The notes under the pieces were generated by a model. That model ran no database searches. It saw only the letters and a list, made by a program, of their open reading frames with translations, and had not been told where the DNA came from. Below, one piece after another: positions 22,563 to 33,127 of a stretch of 64,000 nucleotides of DNA. The position numbers were made by a program, and so were the translations under genes. The number at the start of each line of letters is the position of its first letter. The first letter of the stretch is position 1. The DNA is from Aegilops tauschii subsp. strangulata. Taxonomy: Eukaryota > Streptophyta > Magnoliopsida > Poales > Poaceae. The stretch covers positions 88,127,322 to 88,191,321 of the forward strand of contig NC_053035.3 in assembly GCF_002575655.3 (NCBI RefSeq), written 5' to 3'.

Positions 22563-22863
22563 CTCCTTCGTTCCTAAATATTTGTCTTTTTACAAATTTC
22601 AAATGGGCATATTTTAGAGTGTAGATTCACTCATTTTGCTTCGTATGTGTACTCCCTCCGTTCCTAAATATTTGACTTTCTAGATATTTCAACAAGTGAC
22701 TACATACGGAGCAAAATGAGTGAATCTACACTCTAAAATATGTCTATATACATCCGTATGTAGTAGTCCATTTGAATCTCTAAAAAGACAAATATTTGAG
22801 TAGTCACTCGTTGAAATCTCTAGAAAGACAAATACTCCGGAGTATATTTAAGAACCGAGGGGG
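22563..22863 (-). mobile_element. Thalos-like Stowaway MITE, outer copy
   Basis: TA duplications at 22561-22562 and 22864-22865. The left end CTCCTTCGTTCCTAAATATT and the right end (inward CCCCCTCGGTTCTTAAATAT) are worn versions of the Thalos terminus. It is interrupted at 22650 by the inner copy; joined across it, the halves give one element in the opposite orientation to the inner one. Confidence 0.85.
22652..22800 (+). mobile_element. Thalos-like Stowaway MITE nested in another Thalos
   Basis: Starts CTCCCTCCGTTCCTAAATAT after TA (22650-22651) and is followed by TA (22801-22802). The right terminal repeat is shortened: the AATATTT of the internal end runs straight into GAG, so the usual GAACGGAGG is missing. 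Confidence 0.85.
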
Positions 22864-23639
22864 TAGTGCACAACCGCATGGGAGACTCAGACCGGTCGTT
22901 GCGCCGCATTAATAGTGAGTAATGAGCAATCAAATCATAAGCCCCACCTTTCCCACTGTAAGTTGCTCGGAAGAAGCAACCATCAATACGCTCTTCTTTG
23001 AATCCGCTCATACTACTCCATCCCTCACTGTTTATAGAGGGCGCTTCAGAAAAAGAGAAAATCTCTGGGACCAAGGCGACTAGCGATCGGCCTGAAAAAT
23101 AGCATTGGTAGTTATAGCACGACGTCTATTACTAGAGGAAATAATGCATACACACATGCATGCAGTGCTTCCACCCCGGGTACACACATGCATGCACTTA
23201 CTCCACTCCGTAGTACTACATCGAGAGAAAATTGCAGTTACCACGCCCTAATTAATTGAGCATTAAACCAAACGCGTCTAAAGTCTCTCTGGTGGTGGAA
23301 ATGCATCATAATGAAGCGCGCCCTGTAAACTGTGACGGAGGGAGAAGTAGTATGAAGGTGCAAAACCAAGTACGCGTATGGCCAGTCAGTCAAGGCACCT
23401 CCTCTTGGCATATAACTGACATGTGGGACCGGAGTGTGAGCAAACCGATCTCAATTGACTGCAAAATGGCCAACCCGTCGTTCCTTGAGAGAGACAAGGA
23501 GCGAGAACACACAGACGGGCTCGCACGGAGGCCAAGATATATTCGAGCATGGTTGATCGATATCATCATTACATGTTGGGCTGCCGTTTTCCGCCCTTCT
23601 CCGGAATAAATGTGTACTTTATGAAAGATTAAAAAAATA

Positions 23640-23960
23640 AGAGTACAGAGGCTCCACCATGCGGTTCTAGTAGTTGTACTACTCGTACTACTAAACATTG
23701 CGCTTGGCTCTTCGCCTCTTCGTGAAGTCGAACAATGATGGTACTCCGCATGTTCGGTACTACAGTGTATGCTTCTAGCAATCTGACACCGAATGAACTG
23801 ATGCATGTCCACCGCCTGGGCGAGGGTACGTTGCATTAGTCAAAAGGCGTAAGTGAGCTCACCTTGTCCTGCAAGCTTCTCCTCGTTCTGCGAGTTGACG
23901 GGACACACCAACAAGTATTGCTAGTCCATACTCCCTTCTTTCCGGTTAATATGGCTTAAT
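23640..23960 (+). repeat. Duplicated intergenic block, copy A
   Basis: From AATAAGAGTACAGAGGCTCC to GGTTAATATGGCTTAAT, including GCGCTTGGCTCTTCGCCTC and CAATCTGACACCGAAT. It aligns with 24350-24722 through scattered differences and indels. Confidence 0.75.
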
Positions 23961-24349
23961 CTTTTTTGCGGGTAAATGACAGAGCTTTATTTATATATAA
24001 GTATTCTTAGGACGATCAGCCAAGACACTGGTCACTAGGAAGCGAGGTACCCCGCAAAAAAAGAAGTAGGAAGCGAGGTGTTTCATCAAGCCAGCTCTCG
24101 GCCACATTAAAAGTGCAGCAAGCACGGTTCGCACAAAGATGCGCCGCAAGGTTTGCTGACCTGTTTACATGCTGAATAACAAAAAAGAGGAAATATTACC
24201 GAGCGCTCCTATTTGTAACAGGATATGAGCTAGAATTAAGCGAGAATTGTGGCGAGTGTTCCATGCAATCAACTTTCATTATCACATGCGAGAACCCTCG
24301 AAGAGAACCAAATGTGTTGAAGATTGCTTTATCACATTTAAAAAATATA
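23961..24349. mobile_element. Probable insertion between the two duplicated blocks
   Basis: Starts TTTTTTGCGGGTAAATGACA and has no counterpart at the matching place in copy B, so it may be inserted. It has no ORF of note, and I could not define ends or a target duplication. Confidence 0.3.
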
Positions 24350-24722
24350 ATAAGAGTGCAGACGCTCCTCCATCTGGTTCCTAGTACTAGTATAGTACAT
24401 ACCTCTATAGACTATAGTAGTAGTACTAGTACTAGTAAACTTTGCGCTTGGTTGTTCGCCTCTTCGGGAAGTGCAACAATAATAGTACTAGTATAGTGTA
24501 TGCTTCTGGCAATCTGACACCGAATTAACTGTTGCACGTCCACCGCCTGAGCGAAGGAGAGCTTGCATTAGTCAAAAGTTTCTCCTTGTCCTGCGAGCCA
24601 CCACGCGCAAGCTTCTCCCGTCCTGCAAGCTTCTCCTCGTTCGGCAAGTTGACGGGACACAGCAAAGTAATGCTAGTCCATACTGCCTCCTCTCCGGTTA
24701 ATATGGCTTAATTTCAAACGAG
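24350..24722 (+). repeat. Duplicated intergenic block, copy B
   Basis: Second copy of 23640-23960, expanded by a TAGTACTAG-rich tract near 24390-24440 and a second CAAGCTTCTCC segment. Confidence 0.75.
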
Positions 24723-25121
24723 ATAAATACACTGTCTGTCACTGTATATTTGTAAAAATACGGTCAATGGACTTCATAATACGCTCATTGCGCTCAATAT
24801 ATACATTTCCCGGTGTTTATACGGTCACTAGCTCACCCTGGCTGAGTATGTGTGTGCATGCACGTGTAGATTGAGCACTTGAGCGTGACCGTGTGTGTTC
24901 CGTTGTGTGCTCAGACATGCATGCATTAGGGCGTCGTGCGCGTTTTTGCGTCCATGTGTACGTGTGACTGTTGCATACACGTAGGGGGAGTATGTGTAGG
25001 GGCCACTAAAGGAGCAGTCAAATCACACAGTAAGTTAGTCGGAAGAAGCAACCATCATTTCACTCTTCAATGACTCGTACACAATATAAAATGGTTGATA
25101 TGGAGAGAAAAAGAAAACCAC

Positions 25122-25129
25122 TATATATA
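25122..25129 (+). promoter_or_regulatory. TATA box, copy 2 of the tandem locus
   Basis: TATATATA in AAACCACTATATATACACT, upstream of first-exon copy 2. Confidence 0.5.
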
Positions 25130-25194
25130 CACTAGCAGGAGCCTAAGCTACAAGCCTGCTTGCTTAGGTTGCTCTCTTCACAAGCATAGAACGA

Positions 25195-25385
25195 CGGTGG
25201 CCACACCGCTCGTCACATATCCGGCCTGATCCCACAGCTGGGGCAAGGGAACAATGTTCTGTGTAGACGTGCTCGACATCGGCGAGGGTGAAAATCCACA
25301 GTCGGTGTGTCCCAATCGGGGGTCATCGCGGTATGGGCCGATGCCGCGTCCCAACCGCCCTTCTAGCTACAGCCCGACGTCCCAG
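25195..25385 (+). pseudogene. First-exon block, copy 2
   Basis: Shares ATCCGGCCTGATCCCACAGC, the GGGC-GAT-CCG motif and a donor CGTCCCAG|GTAGTCC with the other copies. A short frame from 25254 reads CVDVLDIGEGE, alignable to SVDVVAIGDGG of copy 3. Confidence 0.45.
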
Positions 25386-25559
25386 GTAGTCCATCTTCCT
25401 TTTGGAGCCGGCTTGCTCCACTGCCGTAGCTCCCCACGTAGCTCCATCTCCATGTCGATCTTTCTCTACTTCTACCGGGTTCTATTTGTGATGAGTTTAT
25501 GTGTCATGAACTAGTGCCAGTACTATTATTCTAATCACACTTCTTCAATATCTTTGCCA

Positions 25560-25640
25560 TCAGGGATGCTCAGCTCGATTTTAGTGGAACTGCACAAAAG
25601 CATCGTATGATCCGAGGGTGCCGACCGTCTTTCCTTTGAC
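25560..25640 (+). pseudogene. Exon-motif copy after first-exon copy 2
   Basis: TTTGCCATCAG|GGATGCTCAGCTCGATTTTAGTGGAACTGC and ACAAAAG: acceptor-like pyrimidine/CAG followed by the repeated motif. Confidence 0.45.
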
Positions 25641-26676
25641 AGGTTCTACCTGGCCAGGAAATTAAATCATGTTTAGAGTTTAGGGTTTAAGTCATAGTGA
25701 CCCCATCAATAGTTTTTCTTTCGTACACGCTCTAAAAACTTTTGTCTTTAGTTGTGAAGTAAATATTGGCTATGATCTGTGAATCATTGAGATGCATCAA
25801 CATGCGTGTTAGTTTTCCTTTGCATTTGATGGAATGTTGTAACGGGGCAACCTTGGAGTAGGAATGAAAATGGAGTGGAAAGTTTCCGTTTTTCCGGAGG
25901 AAAACTGGAAATGGAGAGAAACCTACGTTTCGTTTCGTTGGATCGCGCCATCGAGAAAAACCAACGTTTAAATCACGTATGTCGCGTTCGTGTCTCACCC
26001 TCCTCCACAGCTAGACCCTCGCTCGGCATGCCACTCACCGCAAACCGAGTATACGATAACTTTCTCGCCTGCTTGTCGATGGATCGCGCCATGGAGTACT
26101 AGTACTACTGGAAGAGATTGACGAGTTGGGGGAGGACAGCTAGTTGTAGCACGGACTCCGAAGAACTTTTTACATGCATGTTGTGGCCGGCTATTGCGAC
26201 CTTTGAACACGGAGCAGTTGCGTGCACCAGGAACCGGCGTGGGCGACGCTCTCTCGGCCGGCGCGCCGCTTCAATGCCGGCGCCAGTGAGAGTTCGCGTC
26301 CGCTCTAGCCGGGCATGAATGCGGCACTGACCGTTTCGGGCGGGAAGCACGCGCGGGTGATGAAGAGGGTTCGGGTTGGTCAGGAGCGGTCGTGGCAGCG
26401 GTCTGGACGCCAGCAAACAAGAGATCTTGTACCTTAATATTGCCGCATATATAATTAACAACGTAAATAATGTGCTAGTTGGACAAATATGATTGGAGAT
26501 GGAGATGGAAATGGAATTTTACGTAAACACGGATATGCATGTCTATGTCTATGTGTGTGTGCGCGAACACTCTCGCGACCTGGAAGCGGGGGCGTGTTTT
26601 TGATCGAGTTTTCTTTCTTGGTACGTTAAAAAATTGTCCGCCAGTTTTCATTTCTTTTTTCCGGGAACACGCGTAC

Positions 26677-26684
26677 TATTTAAA
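26677..26684 (+). promoter_or_regulatory. TATA-like box, copy 3 of the tandem locus
   Basis: TATTTAAA about 90 bp upstream of the first-exon block, copy 3. Weaker match than copies 1, 2 and 4. Confidence 0.35.
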
Positions 26685-26781
26685 ACCACTACTATGGAGA
26701 CAATGTTTTACTCCATTATAGCCTCTTATTTGATAGAGTTTCTCGCGTCTCGCTCTCTCACCCTCTCCATATCAAAACAAG

Positions 26782-27023
26782 ATGGCAGTGTCCACACTAT
26801 CTCTCTCCTCACCGGTGGTCACAGATCCGGCCGAATCCCGTCCGCTGCGGGAGGTGAGGAGGTGCAGCGTTGACGTTGTCGCCATCGGCGATGGAGGAAG
26901 CCGATGCGCACCGTCCTCTCGGAGCCGGCACTGGCGCGGACGAAGGTCCTCCGCGCCCTTGTTCGCTGCCATCGTGTGGGCAGATCCCGCCCACCCGCCT
27001 AAGCGACATCTCGCCCACCTGAG
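26782..27023 (+). pseudogene. First-exon block, copy 3
   Basis: An ATG at 26782 opens a frame through VVTDPAESRP, SVDVVAIGDGGS and VWADPAHPPKRHLAHLR to the donor CACCTGAG|GTATAA at 27023. It is the best candidate for a translated copy, about 80 codons. It has no recognised domain and no signal peptide that I can see. Confidence 0.45.
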
Positions 27024-27469
27024 GTATAACTTCTTGTACTGGTCCAGATCCCCAGGTCACTGCATGTGGGTTTTCTTCTATGCGACTACTCCCCAGCTCC
27101 CCATGTATAGTAGCTAGGGTTCGTCGGCTGGTCCAACATCACGTACTATTATAGAGGAAATGCCACTCGAAAAGTTGTCCTGATTTATGCCTCGGTGGAG
27201 GTATACATGTTGTTTCGACAAAAAGTACATGGTGGTTGTGCGGTCATTGTCCATATGCTCCTATTGCTGCTGCTAATCTAATACTATCACTGGTTAAATG
27301 AAGAAATGCTTTTTTTTCTCGGATATCCTGGTTTAGTTCCCATCAAGATAATCATGATGATTCTGTTTGTTGGTGTACTTTTCATAATTCTCATTGACAA
27401 TTGAGATGTCGTTGTTAATCTTGTAAAACAAAGTAACAACACTATATCCCTTTTTTATATTTTTGGAAA

Positions 27470-27560
27470 CAGCGATGCGTATCTCCATACCCGGGCATGT
27501 CTTCCTCAATTTTAGTGGAACTGCACAAAATTGGATGGCCATTGTTGTTCCGCCTCACTG
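27470..27560 (+). pseudogene. Exon-motif copy after first-exon copy 3
   Basis: TTTTTGGAAACAG followed by GCGATGC..., then TTTTAGTGGAACTGCACAAA at about 27510-27530. Confidence 0.4.
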
Positions 27561-28059
27561 TCCTTTGCCATGTGGTTCTTCCTTCCTCGAGCTTGACTAC
27601 TGAGAAGAAACAGACCACAGTGAGGATTTGTCGAACTTCCTAGGTGCCTCACCCAAACTTGATTCCAAATGAATGATGCATCACCACGATGACCTATCGA
27701 TGCTCATGGTTGCGCCTCATGGTTGCGTCGGCTGGTGAAGCTGATCAATTTTCAATGAAAAACAAGCTTTCTTCCATTAGTGCTCTTTGCTTGTTACCCA
27801 CAAAGATGATATCCTTCGTCAGTTCACCTTGGTTGCGTTGGAGACGCAGTCATCTTTCACGTTGGTGTAATTTTATCACACAATTGGCTATGAACCAAAT
27901 GTTTCCCCGAGAAGGCTCGACGTTGGTACTAAGAGCATATGTTTTGTATTGATTTCTAAGCCTTGTCACAACTTTGTCTCCGGCTCCCCTATAATTTTAT
28001 TTGTCCAGCTATTAACTTTGATTAAAAAATGGTGTGGACTAAAAACCCGGATGGACGTA

Positions 28060-28145
28060 GTAGCCCTCCATTTTTATTTACTCCGCATATTAGATTTGAC
28101 TGAAGTCAAACTTTGTAAAGTTTGACCATGTTTAGGCCGAACACA
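28060..28145. mobile_element. Possible Stowaway remnant
   Basis: ACTCCGCATATTAGATTTGA followed by GTCAAACTTTGTAAAGTTTGACC, a core seen in many Stowaway families. Only one worn end is visible. Confidence 0.3.
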
Positions 28146-28353
28146 ACAAACCATAATTATTAGAGAGGGAAAACTATACATACTCTCAAACCTTTTCGAT
28201 AATTGAAATTAAAATTCTTTATTTGTACACACTCTCACACGTTTCTGATAATTTGACGCATGTGTGGTTGTTCACTTAAGGGAGGGTAGTGTACCGCACG
28301 TGAAGGATAGGAAGTGCGACCAGGACACGTGGATCGTTAGTTCATCGGAAGTA

Positions 28354-28514
28354 CTCCCTCCGTTCCTAAATATTTGTCTTTCAAGTGGTTTGCAATGGAC
28401 TACCACATACGGATGTATATAGACATCTTTTACAGTGTAGATTCATTCATTTTGCTCCATATGTAGTCATTTGTTGAAACCTCTAGAAAGACAAATATTT
28501 AGGAACAGAGGGAG
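28354..28514 (-). mobile_element. Thalos-like Stowaway MITE, 161 bp
   Basis: TA duplications at 28352-28353 and 28515-28516. The ends CTCCCTCCGTTCCTAAATAT and (inward from the right) CTCCCTCTGTTCCTAAATAT form nearly perfect inverted repeats. Same family as 22563-22863. Confidence 0.95.
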
Positions 28515-28776
28515 TAGTAGTTTTCTTCACTGGTACGTTAAATAAAGAGTTTCGTTTCGTACTTACGCAATTTAAAACGATTGTTATGAAGAGAATAAGA
28601 AAACCACTCCACTATATATTAGTCGTATACACGAGTACTATATGGACGCAGCTTCATTGACTTTAGTGCACCTGCCTTTGGGTTTATGACAGGTGGGCCC
28701 AAGATGTGGCTGGCCCACCTATCATACAGCCAAAAGTAGGTGCAGTTAAAGCACCGGAGCTCAGTCTGTACTACAG

Positions 28777-28875
28777 TATATATATAAGCTGGAGCCTCAG
28801 CGCTTGTTCGCTAGGGTTTGCACTATCCACACTCTCGCCGCACTACATATATATATATATACACGCTGGAGGCTT
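28777..28875 (+). promoter_or_regulatory. Duplicated TATA/leader module, copy 4 of the tandem locus
   Basis: TATATATATAAG at 28777-28787 followed by CTGGAGCCTCAGCG and GCTAGGGTTTGC, then a second ATATATATATATACAC at about 28845-28862 followed by CTGGAGGCTTAGCG and GCTAGGGTTTGC. The core promoter region appears to have been duplicated in tandem. Confidence 0.45.
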
Positions 28876-28944
28876 AGCGTTCCTTTGCTAGGGTTTGCTA
28901 TATTCACTGTCTCTCATCCTCTTCACCAGATCTAAACAAGACTG

Positions 28945-29204
28945 CGTTGTGGCCTTTGTCTCTCTCACCCCCCTCACAGCTGGCGAAGGAGGCGTCCGGA
29001 TCCCGTCGCACCGGGAAGGGGAGTAGGTGCAGCGTTCACTCTATCGCCTTCGTCGAGGGAGGAAATCCACTGCCGGCTGCACTTTTCTCTTTCACCCAGC
29101 ACCTATGCGGGAGGGCCACCGACCCCTTCTTCCTCGCTGCCGTACGTAGTGTGGGCAGATCCGACCTCCCGCCACATGCCTTGCCACATCCCGACGACCC
29201 TAAG
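28945..29204 (+). pseudogene. First-exon block, copy 4
   Basis: A frame from 28947 runs through SVHSIAFVEGGNP and GRSDLPPHALPHPDD to the donor GACCCTAAG|GTATAAG at 29204. It shares GTGTGGGCAGATCC with copy 3. Confidence 0.45.
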
Positions 29205-29634
29205 GTATAAGTTTCTTTGAAACCGTCATTGGTCTAGCTGCATGCTGATCTTTTTCGATTCTGTAGTTGAATCTAGGTCTTGGTTCAAAGAGGAAAGAAG
29301 GGTGCGGTGGGGTGGAGCATGAATCGAGGACGTGGTTCAATGAGGAAAGGAGGGAGGAAAAGTAGTATAGACTAGCTATCCAGCCGCTTTGATGGTCGAA
29401 AAGGGAAAAAGGGGGTAACCCAGTACACACATCTGTAAGGAACCGAACTCTTTGTTGAAAAGGGAAAGAAACTGGGGGGTCGGGTAGTTTGTGCAGGACT
29501 AGATTTGCTGCCCTCACATCGGAAAAAGTTTCAAAGAGAACAAATATGGGACCAACGCAGATATGCTGCTTGGCTACATACTCTGCATCTATTTATACGT
29601 GTGGACGCACATGGTGCTGGCATGTCCCATGTCC

Positions 29635-29745
29635 CATCCACATGATCGTGCAGTGTGTTTTGAGATGTTGTGCTACTTGTATTGGTACTGTTTTAAATAA
29701 ATGTTGAATTGAAGCTATTGTATTTAAGCAATGCCACTCTCAGAA
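29635..29745 (+). repeat. Intron-like segment, duplicated at 30075-30178
   Basis: Shares TCCACATGATCGTGC and TGTATTGGTACTGTTTTAAA, then TAAATGTTGAATTGAAGC, with 30075-30178 at high identity. Confidence 0.8.
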
Positions 29746-29899
29746 TTAACTACTGAACTATGTTAAGAGAATTTCTCTGTTAATATGAATCAATGCAACC
29801 GTTTTAGAAATGCTACTGCCCTATACTTTGTTTTCCATCAAGATAAGGTAGATGCTTCTTTTTGTGGCCGCATGTTTGATCCTCCTTTATTGGAAGTAA

Positions 29900-30070
29900 T
29901 TGTTTCCTTTTTTGCCTCTGTTAAATCAGGGATATCTGTTCAACTTGTTGCTATAGCAAACTTAAATTTCACATCGGCGACTTTACTTGATTTCAGAGTA
30001 ACTGCACAAAACGAGATTGGATTTCCTATTCATGTTGGCAGATTCGTACGTGATCTTGTGTGCGTCGTGA
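29900..30070 (+). pseudogene. Exon module: AACTTGTTGCTA plus ACTGCACAAA motif, copy 1
   Basis: GCCTCTGTTAAATCAG|GGATATCTG and onward is open, reading GISVQLVAIANLN, then LLDFRVTAQNEIGF, to a GT near 30050. The same acceptor and module recur at about 30513 and 31157. Confidence 0.45.
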
Positions 30071-30074
30071 CAGG

Positions 30075-30178
30075 TTGGTACTTTCCTTCATCCACATGAT
30101 CGTGCTGTGTGTTTTGAGATGCTGTGCTACTTGTATTGGTACTGTTTTAAATAAATGTTGAATTGAAGCTATTGTATT
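30075..30178 (+). repeat. Second copy of the 29635-29745 segment
   Basis: Near-identical to 29635-29745, about 435 bp downstream, so an intron-exon unit has been duplicated in tandem. Confidence 0.8.
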
Positions 30179-30459
30179 GCTGTCTTTTCCCATTAAGTAG
30201 TGAACAAAAATGGGACCAACCCAGACATTATGCTTGTTGCTTTGTTACAACAAACTCTGCATCACCCCCTTTATAACTAGATGGAAGCACATGTTGTTGT
30301 TGCGCCCACTCTCCCCTGGAACTGTTTATGCTTTTTGTTAATCTAATGCCGCTGGTAAAATTAAACAATGCCACTCTCAGTATTAACTACTGAATCTTAT
30401 TTCAAAACTGCAACACTTGTTAGGGATTGGTGGGATTACCATTTTTGTGGCCGCATGTT

Positions 30460-30610
30460 TCATCGTCCTTTATTGGCCAGTAATTGGTTCCTTTTTTGCC
30501 TCTATTAAAACAGGGATATCTATTCAACTTGTTGCTAATGCGCCATTTTGCTTCGCTTAATTTTGGTGGAACTGCACAAAATGAGACCGGATTTCCATAT
30601 ATGTGTTGAG
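30460..30610 (+). pseudogene. Exon module, copy 2
   Basis: CAGTAATTGG, pyrimidine run, AAAACAG|GGATATCTATTCAACTTG, then TTTTGGTGGAACTGCACAAA at 30561-30580. Confidence 0.45.
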
Positions 30611-30769
30611 ATCTCTCTCAGGTCTTTCTCACGAGTTGTTTCAAATCTTGGTCTTGAAAGGTCAGTACCGACTTTCCTCAGAATTAACTACTGAATCTTA
30701 GTTCAAAACTGCAACACTTGTTAGGGATCGGCGGGAGTACCATTTCTATTAGGGATCGATCGGAGTACA

Positions 30770-31030
30770 TGTTTAAGAAATGTATTGTTCAGATAATGAC
30801 TCTGCTATTATATATCAGTTCCAGTGTTTTACAAATGGTACTATCCTGCTTTGTAGTTCTTTCTACATGTTTAACCAAGGTATTGTTAAGATAATGTCTC
30901 TGTTAAAATGAACCGGTCGCATTGTTTTAGGAATGATACTTTTCTGCTTTGTCGTTCTTTATACATGTTGAAACAAGGCATTGTTAAGATAATGTCTCAG
31001 TTAATATGAATGAATCACACTGATTGAGAA
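30770..31030 (+). repeat. Threefold intron-like repeat
   Basis: Three copies of a unit of about 95-100 bp around ATTGTTAAGATAATGTCTC (about 30787, 30885, 30985), with the companion CATGTT-AA-CAAGG-ATTG. Confidence 0.7.
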
Positions 31031-31084
31031 TTGCTACTCTCCTGCTTTGTTTCCCATTAAGATAAGGTAGATCAGTAGATGTTT

Positions 31085-31330
31085 TTCTTCTGGGAGTACA
31101 AGTCATCAACCATTATTTCTCAGTAATTGTTTCCCTTATACCTTTTGTTGCTTACAGGGATATCAAAATTAAAGCTCGGTTTTATTCCGACTTTGATTTT
31201 AGTTGAACTGCACAAAAGGAGCCAATGTGTCTAAGGCAAACTGCTGCATTAGTGGGTCCAGTTGGTCTTACCACTTTGTAGAAAGAAGCCGTCACTGTTT
31301 GCGCTACATTACACAAGGAATGATCGAGAA
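31085..31330 (+). pseudogene. Exon module, copy 3
   Basis: CAGTAATTGTTTCCC, then GTTGCTTACAG|GGATATCAAAATT, then TTTTAGTTGAACTGCACAAA at 31196-31215. Confidence 0.45.
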
Positions 31331-31384
31331 GCTTTACAGAGTATTAGTAGACGCTGGTGACATGACTAGTCTGCAGAGAGCATA

Positions 31385-31740
31385 GGAAACTCTACAACAC
31401 GTGGAGTGCACTGGGCAAAAAGTGCCCAAACAAGTACATGAAGCCAGGACAGGACTCCAAATCTGTCAATGTCATTCTAAGGAACAATGATGGGGCATCT
31501 AGGTATGGTAATCTGTTTACCATACTTTCAGTTTGTTAGTCCACCGATTGGTGGGTTGACACTGGGGCCAATATTCATGTGTGTGCTGCTGTGTCTTTGT
31601 TTTCTTGCAGCATATAAATACAATATCCACAGGGATGCTCAGCTTGATTTTAGTGGAACTGCACAAAATGTCCAGATGGTTTGTGTCCTCCATAATACTT
31701 CATCATTCACAACACATCGAATGGTTCTCTAATCATTCGT
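31385..31740 (+). pseudogene. Copia gag/protease fragment joined to the exon motif, copy 1
   Basis: The plus-strand frame near 31546 reads DWWVDTGANIHVCAAVSLFS, matching the aspartic protease start of Ty1/copia polyproteins (catalytic DTGA kept). The preceding bases are a frame-shifted zinc-knuckle spacer. It runs into GCATATAAATAC, then CAGGGATGCTCAGCTTG and the GGAACTGCACAAAATG motif. A copia fragment and the local exon were therefore joined before duplication. Confidence 0.65.
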
Positions 31741-31789
31741 CGTCAGCTTGAGCCACCAGACTATATGTTTGAATGGTGCTGCCAGCATC

Positions 31790-32190
31790 GGCCATTAAGA
31801 AGGGTTAGAAGAAAGACAAAAAGAGAGACGGCTGCTTTACTTGTGGTTCGGAGGAACACTGGGCAAACAAGTGCCCAAACAAGTACCAAAAACACAGGAC
31901 AGGACTCCAAGTCTGTCAATGTCACTCTAAGCAACAATGATGGGGCATCTGGGTATGGTAATCTTTTTACCGTACTTTCAGTTTGTTAGTCCAAAGATTG
32001 GTGGGTTGACACTAGGGCCAATATTCATGTGTGTGCTGATGTGTCTTTGTTTTCTGGCAGCGTATAAATACGAAATCCACAGGGATGCTCAACTTGATTT
32101 TAGTGGAACTGCACAAAATGTTCAGATGCTTCGTGTCCTCCATAATACTTCATCATGCACAATACATCGAATGGTTCTCTAATCATTCGT
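31790..32190 (+). pseudogene. Copia gag/protease fragment joined to the exon motif, copy 2
   Basis: 31833-31874 encodes a full CCHC knuckle, CFTCGSEEHWANKC, typical of copia Gag. About 160 bp on, the protease start reads DWWVDTRANIHVCADV, with the catalytic-loop Gly changed to Arg. It then runs into the same AQLDFSGTAQNVQM exon motif. Offset from copy 1 is 450 bp throughout. Confidence 0.7.
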
Positions 32191-32806
32191 CGTCACCTTG
32201 AGCCACCGGACTATCAGATGACAAACTGATGACAAACCCTGCCCGTTCCACAATCATAGGCATTACATATTTTGAATGGGAAAAGCTTGTCAAAGTTGAC
32301 ATTAGTTTAATATATTGGAATTGGAAAACCTTGTCAATTTTTGCTCTTTGATGTTAGCTAGAAGACATGCATTTGATATTTTTGAGTGGGACGCCCATTG
32401 CTGTGAGCAACGTCGATCTTTTTTCCTATTCCCATCTTCAGTTCAGAAGTAAATATTTACTTTGCTGAGATGCATAGTCACATGAATCTTGACTTATGTA
32501 AGATATTTTAAGAGTTTGTTCTGAATATTCTCTATGTAATGCCAGGCCTTGTGTTTGATTGCAAAGTTGAGCTTGGAATGTTGTGGCATGCGGCATCACG
32601 AGCTGTTCACCGTGCCTCCTGAGAATAATGCTTCGTATTGTTTTGCATGTCAATCTAATGCCAGTGATTTGCTTGTTAGGAAGATCATCCTCTTCTGTTG
32701 TTTCCGTGCTTAAGAAGTTCATCGTCTTATGTTTCATTCATAGCCTATATGACAAGTTGGGTAGGTTAGACGTGAAACCATATGATCTTCCGACCAACTA
32801 ATCATC
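32191..32806. other. Sequence between the tandem locus and the Tourist-like MITE
   Basis: AT-rich, no supported gene. Short frames at 32438-32737 (minus) and 32583-32801 (plus) look incidental. Confidence 0.4.
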
Positions 32807-32809
32807 TTA

Positions 32810-33090
32810 GGCCGTGATTGGATCGTCGTTTTCCAACCAAAACCGCTTGTAAAACTGACGCATGTAAATAAAAGCAGATGGTCTCGGGCGAAGCGCTTGG
32901 TTGGTCGATTTCGACTAGTAAAATATACACCGGTCTCTAAAATTACACGCGTAACCCGCCGGTTTTACTTACAGACCTCGGGCCCTCGGTTTCATTACGC
33001 CTGTATTTTACGCGTTGTTTCCGATGACAAGTAAATTACACTTGTATCTTAATAAAGGTGTGAAATAAACCAGAGCTCCCAAGTGCGGCC
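32810..33090. mobile_element. Tourist-like MITE (PIF/Harbinger type), 281 bp
   Basis: TTA at 32807-32809 and 33091-33093. Terminal inverted repeats GGCCGTGATTGG (left) and GGCCGCACTTGG (right, read inward). Non-coding. Confidence 0.65.
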
Positions 33091-33127
33091 TTACCGTTTC
33101 ATGCCGTCTCAGTCTCTCGAAGGTGCT

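Larger units (their letters stand above)
20900..32200 (+). other. Tandemly duplicated plus-strand locus of unknown function
   Basis: At least four diverged copies of a promoter/first-exon block lie in the same direction (exon ends 21594, 25385, 27023, 29204). They are interspersed with about nine copies of a short exon-like motif ending GGAACTGCACAAAATG, usually preceded by a pyrimidine run and CAG. Blocks of intergenic sequence are also duplicated (23640-23960 with 24350-24730; 29635-29745 with 30075-30178). No copy has a long ORF and the exon frames differ, so it may be a decayed small-gene cluster or a family of non-coding transcripts. I do not recognise a domain. Confidence 0.55.

Noticed and set aside
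25732..26461. ORFs on both strands near 25.7-26.5 kb
   Set aside because: No splice-consistent structure, no domain, and not shared with other copies of the tandem locus.
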